Made by a program: the position numbers and the translations under genes. Source: Algibacter sp. L1A34 (lineage in GTDB: Bacteria > Bacteroidota > Bacteroidia > Flavobacteriales > Flavobacteriaceae). From it: a DNA stretch of 64,000 bases. Positions within the stretch are counted from its first letter, which is position 1. Each line of letters starts with the position of its first letter. This document shows, in pieces, positions 35,001 through 44,486 of the stretch. The stretch lies in assembly GCF_009796805.1 (NCBI RefSeq), contig NZ_CP047029.1, forward strand, positions 2,654,001 through 2,718,000, read 5' to 3'. The notes under the pieces were generated by a model. It worked only from the letters and a program-made list of their open reading frames with translations, was not told the origin of the DNA and ran no database searches.

Positions 35001-38000
35001 ATGAGTTCTCAAACAAAAATCAACATCTTCCAAGGCAAAATAATCTTAAAATATGATAAACTAGGTTACATCGAGTATGACGTAGATTCGAGAATTTCTT
35101 ATACGGTTAGTGAATATCCAGATTTCAATTTTGGAGAAACAATAAACTTCAATATAATTGAGAAACGCATAACTGGTTCAGAAAACACTTTTAATCGTGC
35201 TATTAATTTAGTGTTAATTGAAAAGCAAGAAAATAATTTAATACGCCTAAACAAGGTGTTAAGGGAACTAAATATATCATTAAATCAAGCAGATGAATAT
35301 CTTTTAAGCCAAGGTGTAGAAATAGAAAAAAGAACTACAACTAAGATATCTGAGAGCGTTTATAAGTTATTGGTTAATGAGTTTTCTATTGAAAAAGATC
35401 TTGAAGCGCAAATATCTAGCGAAGAAAGAGGATCAATAATTGCAACAACAGTTCTTGAAATAATCAAACCTTCTACAATAGTTTTAGAATTCTTTGAAGG
35501 AAGAAAAGCTATTCTTCCATTACAAAATGTTGCTTGGAATTTTCCCAGTTCAGAAAAATTATTTCAAACTTTTAAAGTTGGTGATAGTACTGAAGTAGTT
35601 GTTTTAGAGAACGAACCAAATAAGCCAGTATTAGTAAGTAGAAAACACTTATTACCAAGACCTAGTGAGGAAAATGATTGGCAGGATCTAAAGGTTGGCG
35701 ATATATTAAAAGGAACTATTGTTCAGGTATTAAATACTCAAATAGTTTTTAGTTTTCCAAATAAACTATTTGGAACGGCGATTAAACCTAGTGAATTTTC
35801 GAAAACTATTAGTGAAGAAATGGAAGTACAAGTACTTTCAAAATCTGTAGATCGTTTTTTACTTAGTACTACTGTTTCTTTCGAAACAGCAAAAATAAAT
35901 AAAAAAGTTACCCAGAAATCTAATGATGATTCTCTTGTTGCATCAAAAGTTACATATGAACACGGAGATGAATCTTTAAAAGATGCTGAATCCTTTTTTA
36001 ATTCATTGTATTATGATTATTGTGAAGAAAGTGAATCTAATAATGAAAAAAAGTTTTTTCAAGACGCATTTGCAGATAATCATAATTTATTTGACTTAGC
36101 GGTTTCGCTAAAATCACCACTATACATTCAATTTACTTCTACAAGTTGGGAAGGTGACTTCAAATCAAAACTACTGCCTTATTTGGCTAGCCTTTCTCCA
36201 GAGTTAAATACGGAACAAAAAGCTATAGATTATTTATCTAAACAAAAATATTGGATCACCATTAACTCATCAAGAGATAATAGAAACTTTTGGACATTGT
36301 TTAATCAGGATCTTTATATATCTGGTTTTGTTACTGAAGAGCCAGATGAACATTTCTTTTTTGTAAGTAAACTAGAGATAGGAAGAAAAAACAAAGATTC
36401 ATCCTATTACAAAGAGAAGTCTCAGCAGAATGGATGTTTCTTATATGATTCTGAAATCTCCTTTTTGAAGCTTCAGTCGAATATACCAGTTCTTGATAAG
36501 CCATTAGCAAAAGTATTTGAATTACTAAAGACAAAATCTGAGGCTTTTTTGCTTTATGGAAAACTTAAAAGAAAAACTGGTGCTCTTTTAATGGAAGAAG
36601 GGGAATCCTTAAAGATTTTTGATAAGTTCTTGGAATATCAATCCTTTAGAGAAAAAGAAAAAAATAAGCAGAAGGCTATCTCGGTTTCTGGGTATATTTC
36701 AAAGATTCCTGCAATTGATTGTGAAGCATCGATAGAAATAATAGCATCGGAATCTTTGAAAGATATTTATGAGTCAAGTGACTTAGAAAGGATTTTGGTA
36801 ACAATAAAGACTTCAGAGGACTCAACGAAGGAAAAGAATAATGAAAAAGAATTGGTTTGGTTCTATGATGCGGAATTTGAAATTGTAGATAATACAGCTC
36901 GTTTTCATTTTTCTGAAATGGAAAAGAGTATTACCGATTTAAAGAGTGGCTTTTATGTAGAGCCTAAGATTTCCCTAAAACAATGGCAGGTTCAAAGGAA
37001 GGTTATTCAAGATTTTTTTGATAAACGCATCAATATTGCACATATAGAGACAATGTTTCTGAAACCTGATAAAATCAAAGCTCCAAAATTGGAATCTTTC
37101 AATTTCATCAATCCACTATTGAATAAAGCCAGAATATATACACCTGAAAACAATCAGGTTAAGTCTGTGATTAAAGCAGTTGGGAACGAAAACATTTTTT
37201 TAATTCAAGGGCCTCCTGGTACTGGCAAGACAACTGTAATTGCAGAGATTGTTCAACAATTAACGAATAAAGGAGAAAAAGTATTAGTTACAAGTCAAAC
37301 TCATATTGCAGTAGACAATGTTTTAGATAAATTATCAAGTTTAAGTCATTTGACTTTAGTTAGATTCGGAAATAAAAAAAGAATCATGTCTGGCTTAGAA
37401 GGTTTTCATATTGATAATCAAGTTGATGCTTTAGCAATGTATTATGGAAGTGTAGTCGAAAACAATATCAAACTTGTTTTAAAGAATATAGAATCCATCG
37501 ATTCATCAGACGAAGAAATAACTATAATTTTATTAGAGCATTTAAATAATGTATCGATTAATTATCCATCAAATTTAAAAAAACGACTTATAGGGTTAAA
37601 TAAGGATTTTATATTCGCACTGAAAGGTCTAGATATTGACCAATTAAGTAATTTAATTGGTGTTTTAAAAACATGGCAGAATGAAATAGCCTCGAGTCTA
37701 GAAGATATAGCACGCCCAATAATTTATGATTCAATGAATGTTGGTTTTGCTACTTGTATAGGTGTTCGTATAGATAAAGGGTTATCTGATAGAGATACAA
37801 AATTCGATACGGTTATAATTGATGAAGCTGGTAAAGCCAATTTATCAGAATCTATCGCGGCAGTTTCTATGGCAAAGAAGGTTATTCTAGTAGGAGACCA
37901 TATGCAGCTTCCTCCGTATATAGATAGTACTTTAATTAATCCTATTGATAAAGATAGCTTTCCAAATAATCATAGATTTAATAGGAGTAAATTTAACCAA

Positions 38001-39284
38001 GAAGCAATAAATCATGCATTAACAACTTCGTTATTTGAGTATTTAGTAAATAAGAATAAGGCTAATTTATTTCCGTCAACTAATATTGAATTATTGAATT
38101 TTCAGCATCGCATGCACCCAGATATAGGAGAGTTTGTATCAAATGCATTTTATAATAGTAATGTCCAAATGGGTGCATCAACTTCAAATAATACGTTGCC
38201 TTTATCTTTTCCATTTGATAAGCAAGTAATATTTATTGATACAGCAAATAGTAAAACACCTTATGAATCAAAAGAAGGGATATCTTATAAAAATGATACC
38301 GAAGCCCTCTGTATCTCAGAAATAGTAATTCCAAAGTTACTTGAAGAAAGAGTAGACAAAGACAAATTTGCTGTGATAGCTCCTTACAAAGCCCAAGTTG
38401 CCAACATAGTAAGCAAATTAAAAAAATGTAATATAAGTGGTGTCGAAGTCTCAACATTAGACTCATTTCAAGGAATGGAGTTTGACACAATAATATTTAG
38501 TTTCACTAGATCGGAAAAGTTTAAACAAGTAGGTTTTTTAGATGATGCGCGTAGATTGAATGTAGCTCTTTCAAGAGCAAAAAAGAAATTAATTCTTGTA
38601 GGTAATAGTAATACCTTAATGGCGAGGAAAAGTCATTTTGATGTCTTATTTAACTATACTAATTTATATAGAAACCTTGTAAAGCTTAGTAAGAATGAGG
38701 AAAAAGGGAACTTTATTGATATTAATAATCTTTCTGGCGTAAGTCAATTTGAAAAGGCACAAAAGATTTTAAAAATAGGTGAAAAACATTCTTGTACTTA
38801 TAAGAACAATATAGAATCTAAGGGAGGTAGTCTACTTCACTTCTTCACTATAGATGATTTAATTGATGGTAGCTTATATGATTCTAAAGGAACAAAATCA
38901 TTCATAAAAGGTGAAGAAACGATGCTTTTGATAAAAAATTTAGATACAAAATTAGAAAGGGTATATCTAAAAGAAATTTCAGGAAATTTTAAAAAGAAAA
39001 TTCAGAATAATTCTTATAAGAAAACGAAAGATTCTCAACTTAGAACAAAAGCATTTCAATTAAAGTTTTTTCTTGAAAAAAAGGTTGGGGATAAAGTAAT
39101 GTGTAGCTATAAAAACTACACAAAAAATCTTGGCCATTTTTTTAGCATTTATAAAGGTTTTGATGGGCTTCTTTATGATCCAAATAATAAAGAAAAGAGT
39201 TATACAAATGGTAATGAATATGAGATGATTATCCATAGTATAGATAAGTCTAAGCGACAAGTATCTCTAAAAAGTAAAAAATAA
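35001..39284 (+). CDS. UPF1/DNA2-type SF1 helicase with S1-like modules
   Basis: A 1427-residue protein. S1/cold-shock-like stretches appear at about 8-70 (NIFQGKIILKYDKLGYIEYD) and about 228-268 (LKVGDILKGTIVQVLNTQIV). The SF1B helicase core has Walker A GPPGTGKT (737-744), Walker B IIDEAG (about 939-944), GDHMQLPPY (965-973), QHRMHP, LDSFQGMEFD (1153-1162) and RRLNVALSRAKKK. The C-terminus (about 1253-1427) carries two similar modules of about 70 residues. It should unwind or translocate on RNA or DNA. The adjacent PLD nuclease recalls the helicase-PLD pairing of Mokosh systems, but no kinase domain is visible. Confidence 0.82.
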   Translation: MSSQTKINIFQGKIILKYDKLGYIEYDVDSRISYTVSEYPDFNFGETINFNIIEKRITGSENTFNRAINLVLIEKQENNLIRLNKVLRELNISLNQADEYLLSQGVEIEKRTTTKISESVYKLLVNEFSIEKDLEAQISSEERGSIIATTVLEIIKPSTIVLEFFEGRKAILPLQNVAWNFPSSEKLFQTFKVGDSTEVVVLENEPNKPVLVSRKHLLPRPSEENDWQDLKVGDILKGTIVQVLNTQIVFSFPNKLFGTAIKPSEFSKTISEEMEVQVLSKSVDRFLLSTTVSFETAKINKKVTQKSNDDSLVASKVTYEHGDESLKDAESFFNSLYYDYCEESESNNEKKFFQDAFADNHNLFDLAVSLKSPLYIQFTSTSWEGDFKSKLLPYLASLSPELNTEQKAIDYLSKQKYWITINSSRDNRNFWTLFNQDLYISGFVTEEPDEHFFFVSKLEIGRKNKDSSYYKEKSQQNGCFLYDSEISFLKLQSNIPVLDKPLAKVFELLKTKSEAFLLYGKLKRKTGALLMEEGESLKIFDKFLEYQSFREKEKNKQKAISVSGYISKIPAIDCEASIEIIASESLKDIYESSDLERILVTIKTSEDSTKEKNNEKELVWFYDAEFEIVDNTARFHFSEMEKSITDLKSGFYVEPKISLKQWQVQRKVIQDFFDKRINIAHIETMFLKPDKIKAPKLESFNFINPLLNKARIYTPENNQVKSVIKAVGNENIFLIQGPPGTGKTTVIAEIVQQLTNKGEKVLVTSQTHIAVDNVLDKLSSLSHLTLVRFGNKKRIMSGLEGFHIDNQVDALAMYYGSVVENNIKLVLKNIESIDSSDEEITIILLEHLNNVSINYPSNLKKRLIGLNKDFIFALKGLDIDQLSNLIGVLKTWQNEIASSLEDIARPIIYDSMNVGFATCIGVRIDKGLSDRDTKFDTVIIDEAGKANLSESIAAVSMAKKVILVGDHMQLPPYIDSTLINPIDKDSFPNNHRFNRSKFNQEAINHALTTSLFEYLVNKNKANLFPSTNIELLNFQHRMHPDIGEFVSNAFYNSNVQMGASTSNNTLPLSFPFDKQVIFIDTANSKTPYESKEGISYKNDTEALCISEIVIPKLLEERVDKDKFAVIAPYKAQVANIVSKLKKCNISGVEVSTLDSFQGMEFDTIIFSFTRSEKFKQVGFLDDARRLNVALSRAKKKLILVGNSNTLMARKSHFDVLFNYTNLYRNLVKLSKNEEKGNFIDINNLSGVSQFEKAQKILKIGEKHSCTYKNNIESKGGSLLHFFTIDDLIDGSLYDSKGTKSFIKGEETMLLIKNLDTKLERVYLKEISGNFKKKIQNNSYKKTKDSQLRTKAFQLKFFLEKKVGDKVMCSYKNYTKNLGHFFSIYKGFDGLLYDPNNKEKSYTNGNEYEMIIHSIDKSKRQVSLKSKK

Positions 39285-39286
39285 AG

Positions 39287-40606
39287 ATGGCAAACTATAG
39301 ATTAGACATAGCACGTTTTATTGATTTAGAAACTGAAACTAATAATAACTTAAAAGCAGTTGTAAGTATTCAATATCCTATTTATTATATCCATTCTGAG
39401 ATAGTTGACACTAAACCTCATATTCTTTATGGATTAGATAAAGTGGTTGTAAATAGTTCGAAAATTTTTAGATCTTTCAATGATGATGACATTGCCAAGT
39501 TACTTTCTTTACCAGCTTCAGTCATAGCAAGCAGAAAAAGCTATATGCATAAAAATGAATATTTAGATAAAAACGATGTGTTAACTAATGTCGGCGAGAA
39601 CTATATTAGTAATGAAGAAGATAAGATGGAGCATCATATCTCTCAAGATTTTCTTATTGATGGCATAAGCCTTAAACCACTTCCTAAAGAGCTTTATGGT
39701 GTTAAATATAAAGAGGAATATATTTTTGAGAGCGATTATTATCACTTCACAAACAAAAATGGAGAGACTGTTTCCAACAGACCATTTTCTCCAGACTTAA
39801 CGCATCAGCCTATTCAAAAGCACATTATCGAAAAAAATCTTTTAAATGTGCGGGTAAATGAACGAAGCGACTATAATATTCCTTTGGGGTTAAAAACATT
39901 ATCATCTCTTACATACAGCGTCTGCACCTTACCTGTTTTTATTGGTTTATTTGAAAATAATGGTGTTTTAAAACGTAAGCTAATTAATGGTTTTGATTCT
40001 TTAGGGAAAGATGATCACCTCAACGTATTTCTGCCAAATTTAGAAAAACGAATTAAAAATTTAGAACTTAGATTAGATGAACGAAATTCGAGAGACGGTA
40101 GTACTAAATACAATTTTGAATCTAATTGGAGGGAAATAGATTTAATAAGTGATGAAGATAGATTATTCCTTTTTTCTAAAGAAGATTTAAAAGGTTTCCT
40201 TTGTAAGCAATATCAAATTGAAGATTTAGAACTAACAGATGTTAATCGTGAGCCAAATTCTATTGGATTAAAAGTTACCAAGGAAGTGTTTCAAAAAACA
40301 AAGTCTAAGAAGAAACTTCTTAAAAATATTAAGAGAGGTACAGATTATTTTTTAAAAAATAAAATAACATCTGGCGTTTGGATTATCTTCTTTGATTTCA
40401 TTGCTGGAGATGATTTTATAAGAGATGCTGTTGAACTTGCAAACCTTGTTGATGATTTGACAAGCAAACGCTTTCCTGAAGAAAAAATACTAGTTAAAAT
40501 TATGGCTTATAATAATCATAGACAAATTTTAGTGGCATTAGAAGAATACAGGTTATTGGAAGAAATAGATATATCGAATCATATGTTAAACCTAATAAAT
40601 GAATAA
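39287..40606 (+). CDS. Unrecognised core protein of the CARF/PLD operon
   Basis: A 439-residue soluble protein I cannot place. Residues 60-90 (FNDDDIAKLLSLPASVIASR) could form a helix-turn-helix. The middle (about 195-275) has long charged helices, and the C-terminal third (about 300-439) has an alpha/beta look with GVWIIFFDFIAGDDF. It has no membrane segment, nuclease motif or Walker motif. It lies 2 bp after the helicase gene and overlaps the PLD gene by 8 bp, so it is a fixed part of the operon, perhaps a scaffold or sensor. Confidence 0.6.
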   Translation: MANYRLDIARFIDLETETNNNLKAVVSIQYPIYYIHSEIVDTKPHILYGLDKVVVNSSKIFRSFNDDDIAKLLSLPASVIASRKSYMHKNEYLDKNDVLTNVGENYISNEEDKMEHHISQDFLIDGISLKPLPKELYGVKYKEEYIFESDYYHFTNKNGETVSNRPFSPDLTHQPIQKHIIEKNLLNVRVNERSDYNIPLGLKTLSSLTYSVCTLPVFIGLFENNGVLKRKLINGFDSLGKDDHLNVFLPNLEKRIKNLELRLDERNSRDGSTKYNFESNWREIDLISDEDRLFLFSKEDLKGFLCKQYQIEDLELTDVNREPNSIGLKVTKEVFQKTKSKKKLLKNIKRGTDYFLKNKITSGVWIIFFDFIAGDDFIRDAVELANLVDDLTSKRFPEEKILVKIMAYNNHRQILVALEEYRLLEEIDISNHMLNLINE

Positions 40607-42020
40607 CAGCTTGATAAATAAAGAGATTTTTGAAGGAGGTTATTTTGTCTTGAATGATAATAGAACACAAGCTGTTTTAAGAGAATACCCTAACTTATTA
40701 TTTACATTAGATGGATATCCTCAAATTAAAAACCATATTATTAAACTTATAAGAAATGCGGTTAAAGTAATTAAACTTTGTTCTTTTATAATTAGTGATG
40801 AGGAGATTGCTTTTGAGTTATTAGAGAAATGCAAGAATACAGATGTAGCTGTTTTTTTACTTACGCAATTAGATGATAAAAAGTTCAATTTTGATTTTTT
40901 ACCTGAAGAAGTATCTACTGAAGAAGGTAAAGAACATATGTCAATTATTACAAAGCTTTATGGTCTTGGAGCACACGTAAGGGCAGCAACTTCAGCACAT
41001 GCAAAGTTTATTGTTTGCGATAATTGGGATGCACTAATTATGAGTGCCAATATTACTTCTCCGTCTTTAAATACTAATCCAGAAACAGGTGTTATTCTAA
41101 AAAAAGAGAAAGCATATAGAGAGTTAGATAAACTTTTTGATATTCTTTTTCAAAAAGGAACAGAGTATGTTGGTTTTACAACATCTGGCAAAAAGCAACT
41201 AATCTCATCGCGTTCCACAAATATTACAAAAGAAACACTCGACTTAGTTGATGAATCAAGCATAAAGTTTACTTGGGGAAAGTTAAACAATTCCTTGTAC
41301 GAAAGCATTGTTGAATTGATTAAAAAGGCTAATTCTGATATTTTTATTTCGACATATTCTGTTGTAAGCTTAGATAAAATCCCTGAATTGGTAGAAGAAC
41401 TCACAAATGCTATTGATAGAGGTCTTGCAATAAAACTATTTTGTAGAGCAATGAATCATAGAAAGGATCATTTAGATAGTTGTTTAAAATTAAAGCAAAT
41501 CGGAATCGAAATTTATGGAGATTATTTTAATCACTCAAAAGGTATTTATTCAAACGACAAAGGCATTTTATTTACGGCAAATATTGATGGTAATCATGGT
41601 CTAATAAATGGTTTTGAGGTTGGAGCAATAATACAAGGGAATCAACTTAATGACTTTAAAAGTTTTGTTGAATGGCAAATTGAAACGGCGCCTTTCTACT
41701 TTACTATTAATCCTAATAAGCAAACATATTATGATATGTACGATGTTTATACAGATTTTAAAAAGATTAATAATCCTAGTTTTCCATCGAACTGTATAAT
41801 CCATATCAATACTGAAATCAAAGATGAGTTTTTTCAAGACCCTATATATTTGTTAACTGATGAGGATAAAAATGTTTTAAAAATGAAAATTTCAGATATA
41901 GAGTATGATGTGAAAATGGAAGGAAGTAATATTACTGTTATAAATAAATCAATAAATAAAAGCTACAATATGCAATCTTACTTACTAAAGTATAAAGACA
42001 TAGACGTAGTAAACGACTAA
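40599..42020 (+). CDS. Phospholipase D-family nuclease-like protein
   Basis: A 473-residue protein with two PLD half-sites: HAK (134-136) with Asn151 and Glu162, and HSK (312-314) with Asn328 and Glu340. The two HxK halves form one active site in this superfamily. Lack of a signal peptide and the neighbouring helicase favour a nuclease over a lipase. A 70-residue C-terminal extension has no known motif. It is the most likely DNA- or RNA-cutting effector beside the CARF nuclease. Confidence 0.8.
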   Translation: MNNSLINKEIFEGGYFVLNDNRTQAVLREYPNLLFTLDGYPQIKNHIIKLIRNAVKVIKLCSFIISDEEIAFELLEKCKNTDVAVFLLTQLDDKKFNFDFLPEEVSTEEGKEHMSIITKLYGLGAHVRAATSAHAKFIVCDNWDALIMSANITSPSLNTNPETGVILKKEKAYRELDKLFDILFQKGTEYVGFTTSGKKQLISSRSTNITKETLDLVDESSIKFTWGKLNNSLYESIVELIKKANSDIFISTYSVVSLDKIPELVEELTNAIDRGLAIKLFCRAMNHRKDHLDSCLKLKQIGIEIYGDYFNHSKGIYSNDKGILFTANIDGNHGLINGFEVGAIIQGNQLNDFKSFVEWQIETAPFYFTINPNKQTYYDMYDVYTDFKKINNPSFPSNCIIHINTEIKDEFFQDPIYLLTDEDKNVLKMKISDIEYDVKMEGSNITVINKSINKSYNMQSYLLKYKDIDVVND

Positions 42021-42599
42021 ATGGCAAATACACTCAAATATCTAGAAGAATGGCGTGATCTGGCAAGTCATGGTAATTTTAAATTGGCTGAAAACTTATA
42101 CTATGAGAAGTTATTTCCCGAAGTGATTTCTATTTTCTGTGAAAAACACCAATCTGAATTTTCAGAAAAAGGAGTTTTAGTATCATTACTTGGGTTTTCT
42201 CCTGAACCACTCATATTAACTGCTAAGGCGGTTAAGCCAGCTCATCATTATATTTTGACTACGGAAATTCGTGAAGATATTCTTGATCGTATTCACAATT
42301 ATTTGGATAACGATTTTGAACTTGTTATTATTGATTCTCCAGATTTTCAATCTATTTACAAATCACTAAAAGAGATACTGTATAAAGTAAATACTACAAA
42401 CATTACTCTTGATATTACTGGAGGCAAAAAATCGATGGTGGCTTCTGCTGCTATTTTCGGTAAAGACTATAGATTTAGAATTACTTATGTGGATTTTGAG
42501 GAGTATATAAAGGAGCTCAGAAAACCATTACCTGGTTCTGAAATATTAAATACTGTATATAATCCAGACATAGATCAACCTGAATTATTTTTAAAGTAA
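42021..42599 (+). CDS. Single-domain CARF-like protein
   Basis: A 192-residue protein with a Rossmann-like core that resembles CARF ligand-binding domains: SLLGFSPEPLILTAKAVKP (55-73, first strand and helix) and LDITGGKKSMVASA (130-143), the typical [ST]-G-G-K/T-K-x-M loop. No effector domain is attached. It starts directly after the PLD stop codon and its stop overlaps the next ATG by 1 bp. It may be a second sensor subunit, a dimer partner of the next protein, or a ring-nuclease-like off switch. Confidence 0.7.
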   Translation: MANTLKYLEEWRDLASHGNFKLAENLYYEKLFPEVISIFCEKHQSEFSEKGVLVSLLGFSPEPLILTAKAVKPAHHYILTTEIREDILDRIHNYLDNDFELVIIDSPDFQSIYKSLKEILYKVNTTNITLDITGGKKSMVASAAIFGKDYRFRITYVDFEEYIKELRKPLPGSEILNTVYNPDIDQPELFLK

Positions 42600-43693
42600 T
42601 GACACATCAAATAGTATTATTAGGAGGCCAACTATTACCAGTTTATATTGGCGTTTTAGAAAGGAAGCCACAAGTTGTTCATATTCTATACACAAAAGAA
42701 ACAGTTAGGCTTAAAACTCGATTAATTCAACAATTTAGAGAAGTTAAGGTATTTGATTATCAAATCGACCCATATGATTATGACTCAATACAAGAAACCA
42801 TTACTAACATAATATGTAATAATGAGCATGCTACTTTTGAATTGAATCTAACTAGTGGTACTAAGTTAATGGCATTAGCAAGTCAACAGGTTTTTAGCAC
42901 CTTAGATTGTTTTAGTTTTTATATTGATCAAAAACAAAATATTATTAATTTATCAGACGGTACTAAACACAAAATAAACGCTTTAATTTCAACGAAAACA
43001 TTTCTTTCTTTATCAGACCATAATACTTTTACTTCATCTACTTTGAAGTCATTCAATAAAGAAGAATTGGACTTGGCAAACTCAATATTTGAGTTGAGGA
43101 AAAATAAGTCTGGAATAGGAGAGCTTTTTAAATTATTTAGATCTTTAAAGGTAGATTCTGAATCGAAGAATTTTTCTTTCTCTAACTCTAAATATAGAAT
43201 TTATTGGCATGGTAATCTCCTTTCTGTTGAAGCTCCAAGGTTTAAACTTACAGGTAAAGGTGTAAATTCATTTAAGATTCTAACAACTGGATTATGGTGG
43301 GAATTAATTATCGGTATGGCTGTGAATGATTGGAAATATGCAAAAGAGATTCTTATGAGCTTAGCAATTAAATCCAATATCAATTCGAATATGGATAAAA
43401 ACGAAATAGATATTCTTATTAATACAGGGCAGAATATTTTTTTTATTGAATGTAAATCAGGTATTGTAACCCAATCTGACCTAAATAAAATTAGAACAGT
43501 TAGTAAATTTTATGGAGGTATTCGTTCCAAATCTATACTTGTATCATTCTATAAACCGAAAGGCTACCTTATTGAAAAGTGTCACGATTTAGGTATTGAA
43601 ATGTTTTATTTAGAAGGAGCTTCATCTAAACGTTTTGAATTAAAGACTATTTCTAAAAAGTTAGATAGTTTATTAAATCGAATTGAATTATAA
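42599..43693 (+). CDS. Card1/Can2-like CARF-nuclease (DUF1887)
   Basis: A 364-residue two-domain protein. The N-terminal CARF domain (1-130) has LLGGQLLPVYIGVL at the start and NLTSGTKLMALAS at 83-95. The C-terminal PD-(D/E)xK domain shows Glu235 (GLWWE), Asp271 (NEIDIL) and Glu284-x-Lys286 (IECKSG). Size and layout agree with Card1/Can2, cyclic-tetra-adenylate-activated nucleases of type III CRISPR systems. No cas10 or CRISPR array is in the window, so its activating ligand is open. It ends the operon. Confidence 0.8.
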   Translation: MTHQIVLLGGQLLPVYIGVLERKPQVVHILYTKETVRLKTRLIQQFREVKVFDYQIDPYDYDSIQETITNIICNNEHATFELNLTSGTKLMALASQQVFSTLDCFSFYIDQKQNIINLSDGTKHKINALISTKTFLSLSDHNTFTSSTLKSFNKEELDLANSIFELRKNKSGIGELFKLFRSLKVDSESKNFSFSNSKYRIYWHGNLLSVEAPRFKLTGKGVNSFKILTTGLWWELIIGMAVNDWKYAKEILMSLAIKSNINSNMDKNEIDILINTGQNIFFIECKSGIVTQSDLNKIRTVSKFYGGIRSKSILVSFYKPKGYLIEKCHDLGIEMFYLEGASSKRFELKTISKKLDSLLNRIEL

Positions 43694-44486
43694 TTTGTAC
43701 AAGGTAGTGTTAAGAATATTAATTGTCTTAATGCCTAGCTTAAATCCACACTTCCAGCACATACTCATTCTTTCGTTTCGCAAAAAGCTACACGCATTCA
43801 ATCGCAAAAGCTTACAGTTCCGCGCAATACTAGTTATGTCCATTTCGCACCTACCTGTCGGATAGACGCTACATGACCACAACCAGTATTCTGGCCAACG
43901 CGCATATCATCTTTTTGTTTAATACGCAGAACAAGCATTAAAATTTAGGAAGGCAGGTAATAAGGTGTTCGTCAGTCGTTCCATTTAGTTCCATAGTACA
44001 TAATCAAAAATGCTTCTATCGTCGCATTGGTGCTTACCATAAATAATACTACTGCGGCGAAAACGTCCTCGCAGCATTATTTATTTGCACTATTGCACAC
44101 ATTACTCTATTCCTCACCCATAGCTACTCTTGCACCTTAAAATCCAAAATGGTTTTGCGCTATGCACAAGTTCTAAAAATTAAGGTGCAACCGCTATTTA
44201 ATGTTTTGCGAGCCTGCGGGTCGCTGCGGGCTTTAACGGTGTCACATTTTTTGAAACCTATCATATTAAATTTTGGCAAATATTAGAACAGCTATGTCTT
44301 AGGTGAATTATTATTTCAAAGAATATAATATCAAAAAACTGCGCCACCTAGCGTGTACCACATTACCGTGAGAGTGCTCGTGCCTCACACTATCACTCAC
44401 AGTACCCTTGCTCATCTCGCAGGCGGCTCGCGCCTTTTGGATTACCTGCTTAAGAAACATTTGTATTTTGTAATAAAATAGAAAAT
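43694..44486. other. Non-coding, GC-richer, hairpin-rich block
   Basis: About 790 bp without a credible gene. It holds a long imperfect hairpin at 44039-44084 (ATAAATAAT...ATTATTTAT around a GCG-rich centre), a perfect 11-bp inverted repeat TTGCACCTTAA (44130-44140)/TTAAGGTGCAA (44180-44190), and GC-rich related stretches GCGAGCCTGCGGGTCGCTGC near 44207 and CTCGCAGGCGGCTCGCGCC near 44418. Composition differs from both neighbours. It could be a transfer or replication origin, a structured RNA, or a relic between two insertions. Confidence 0.55.

Noticed and set aside
34292-43693. Calling the operon Mokosh or DISARM
   Set aside because: Mokosh needs a kinase domain with the helicase, and DISARM needs DrmA/DrmB-type proteins and usually a methylase. 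Neither a kinase nor a DrmB-like protein is visible, and neither system contains CARF proteins.
42021-43693. Type III CRISPR accessory locus
   Set aside because: No regularly spaced repeats and no cas gene were found anywhere in the window, so the CARF genes are described as orphans.
43683-43882. Two overlapping short frames on opposite strands after the CARF-nuclease gene
   Set aside because: They lie in the hairpin-rich block, overlap each other, and look like chance frames in GC-richer non-coding DNA.
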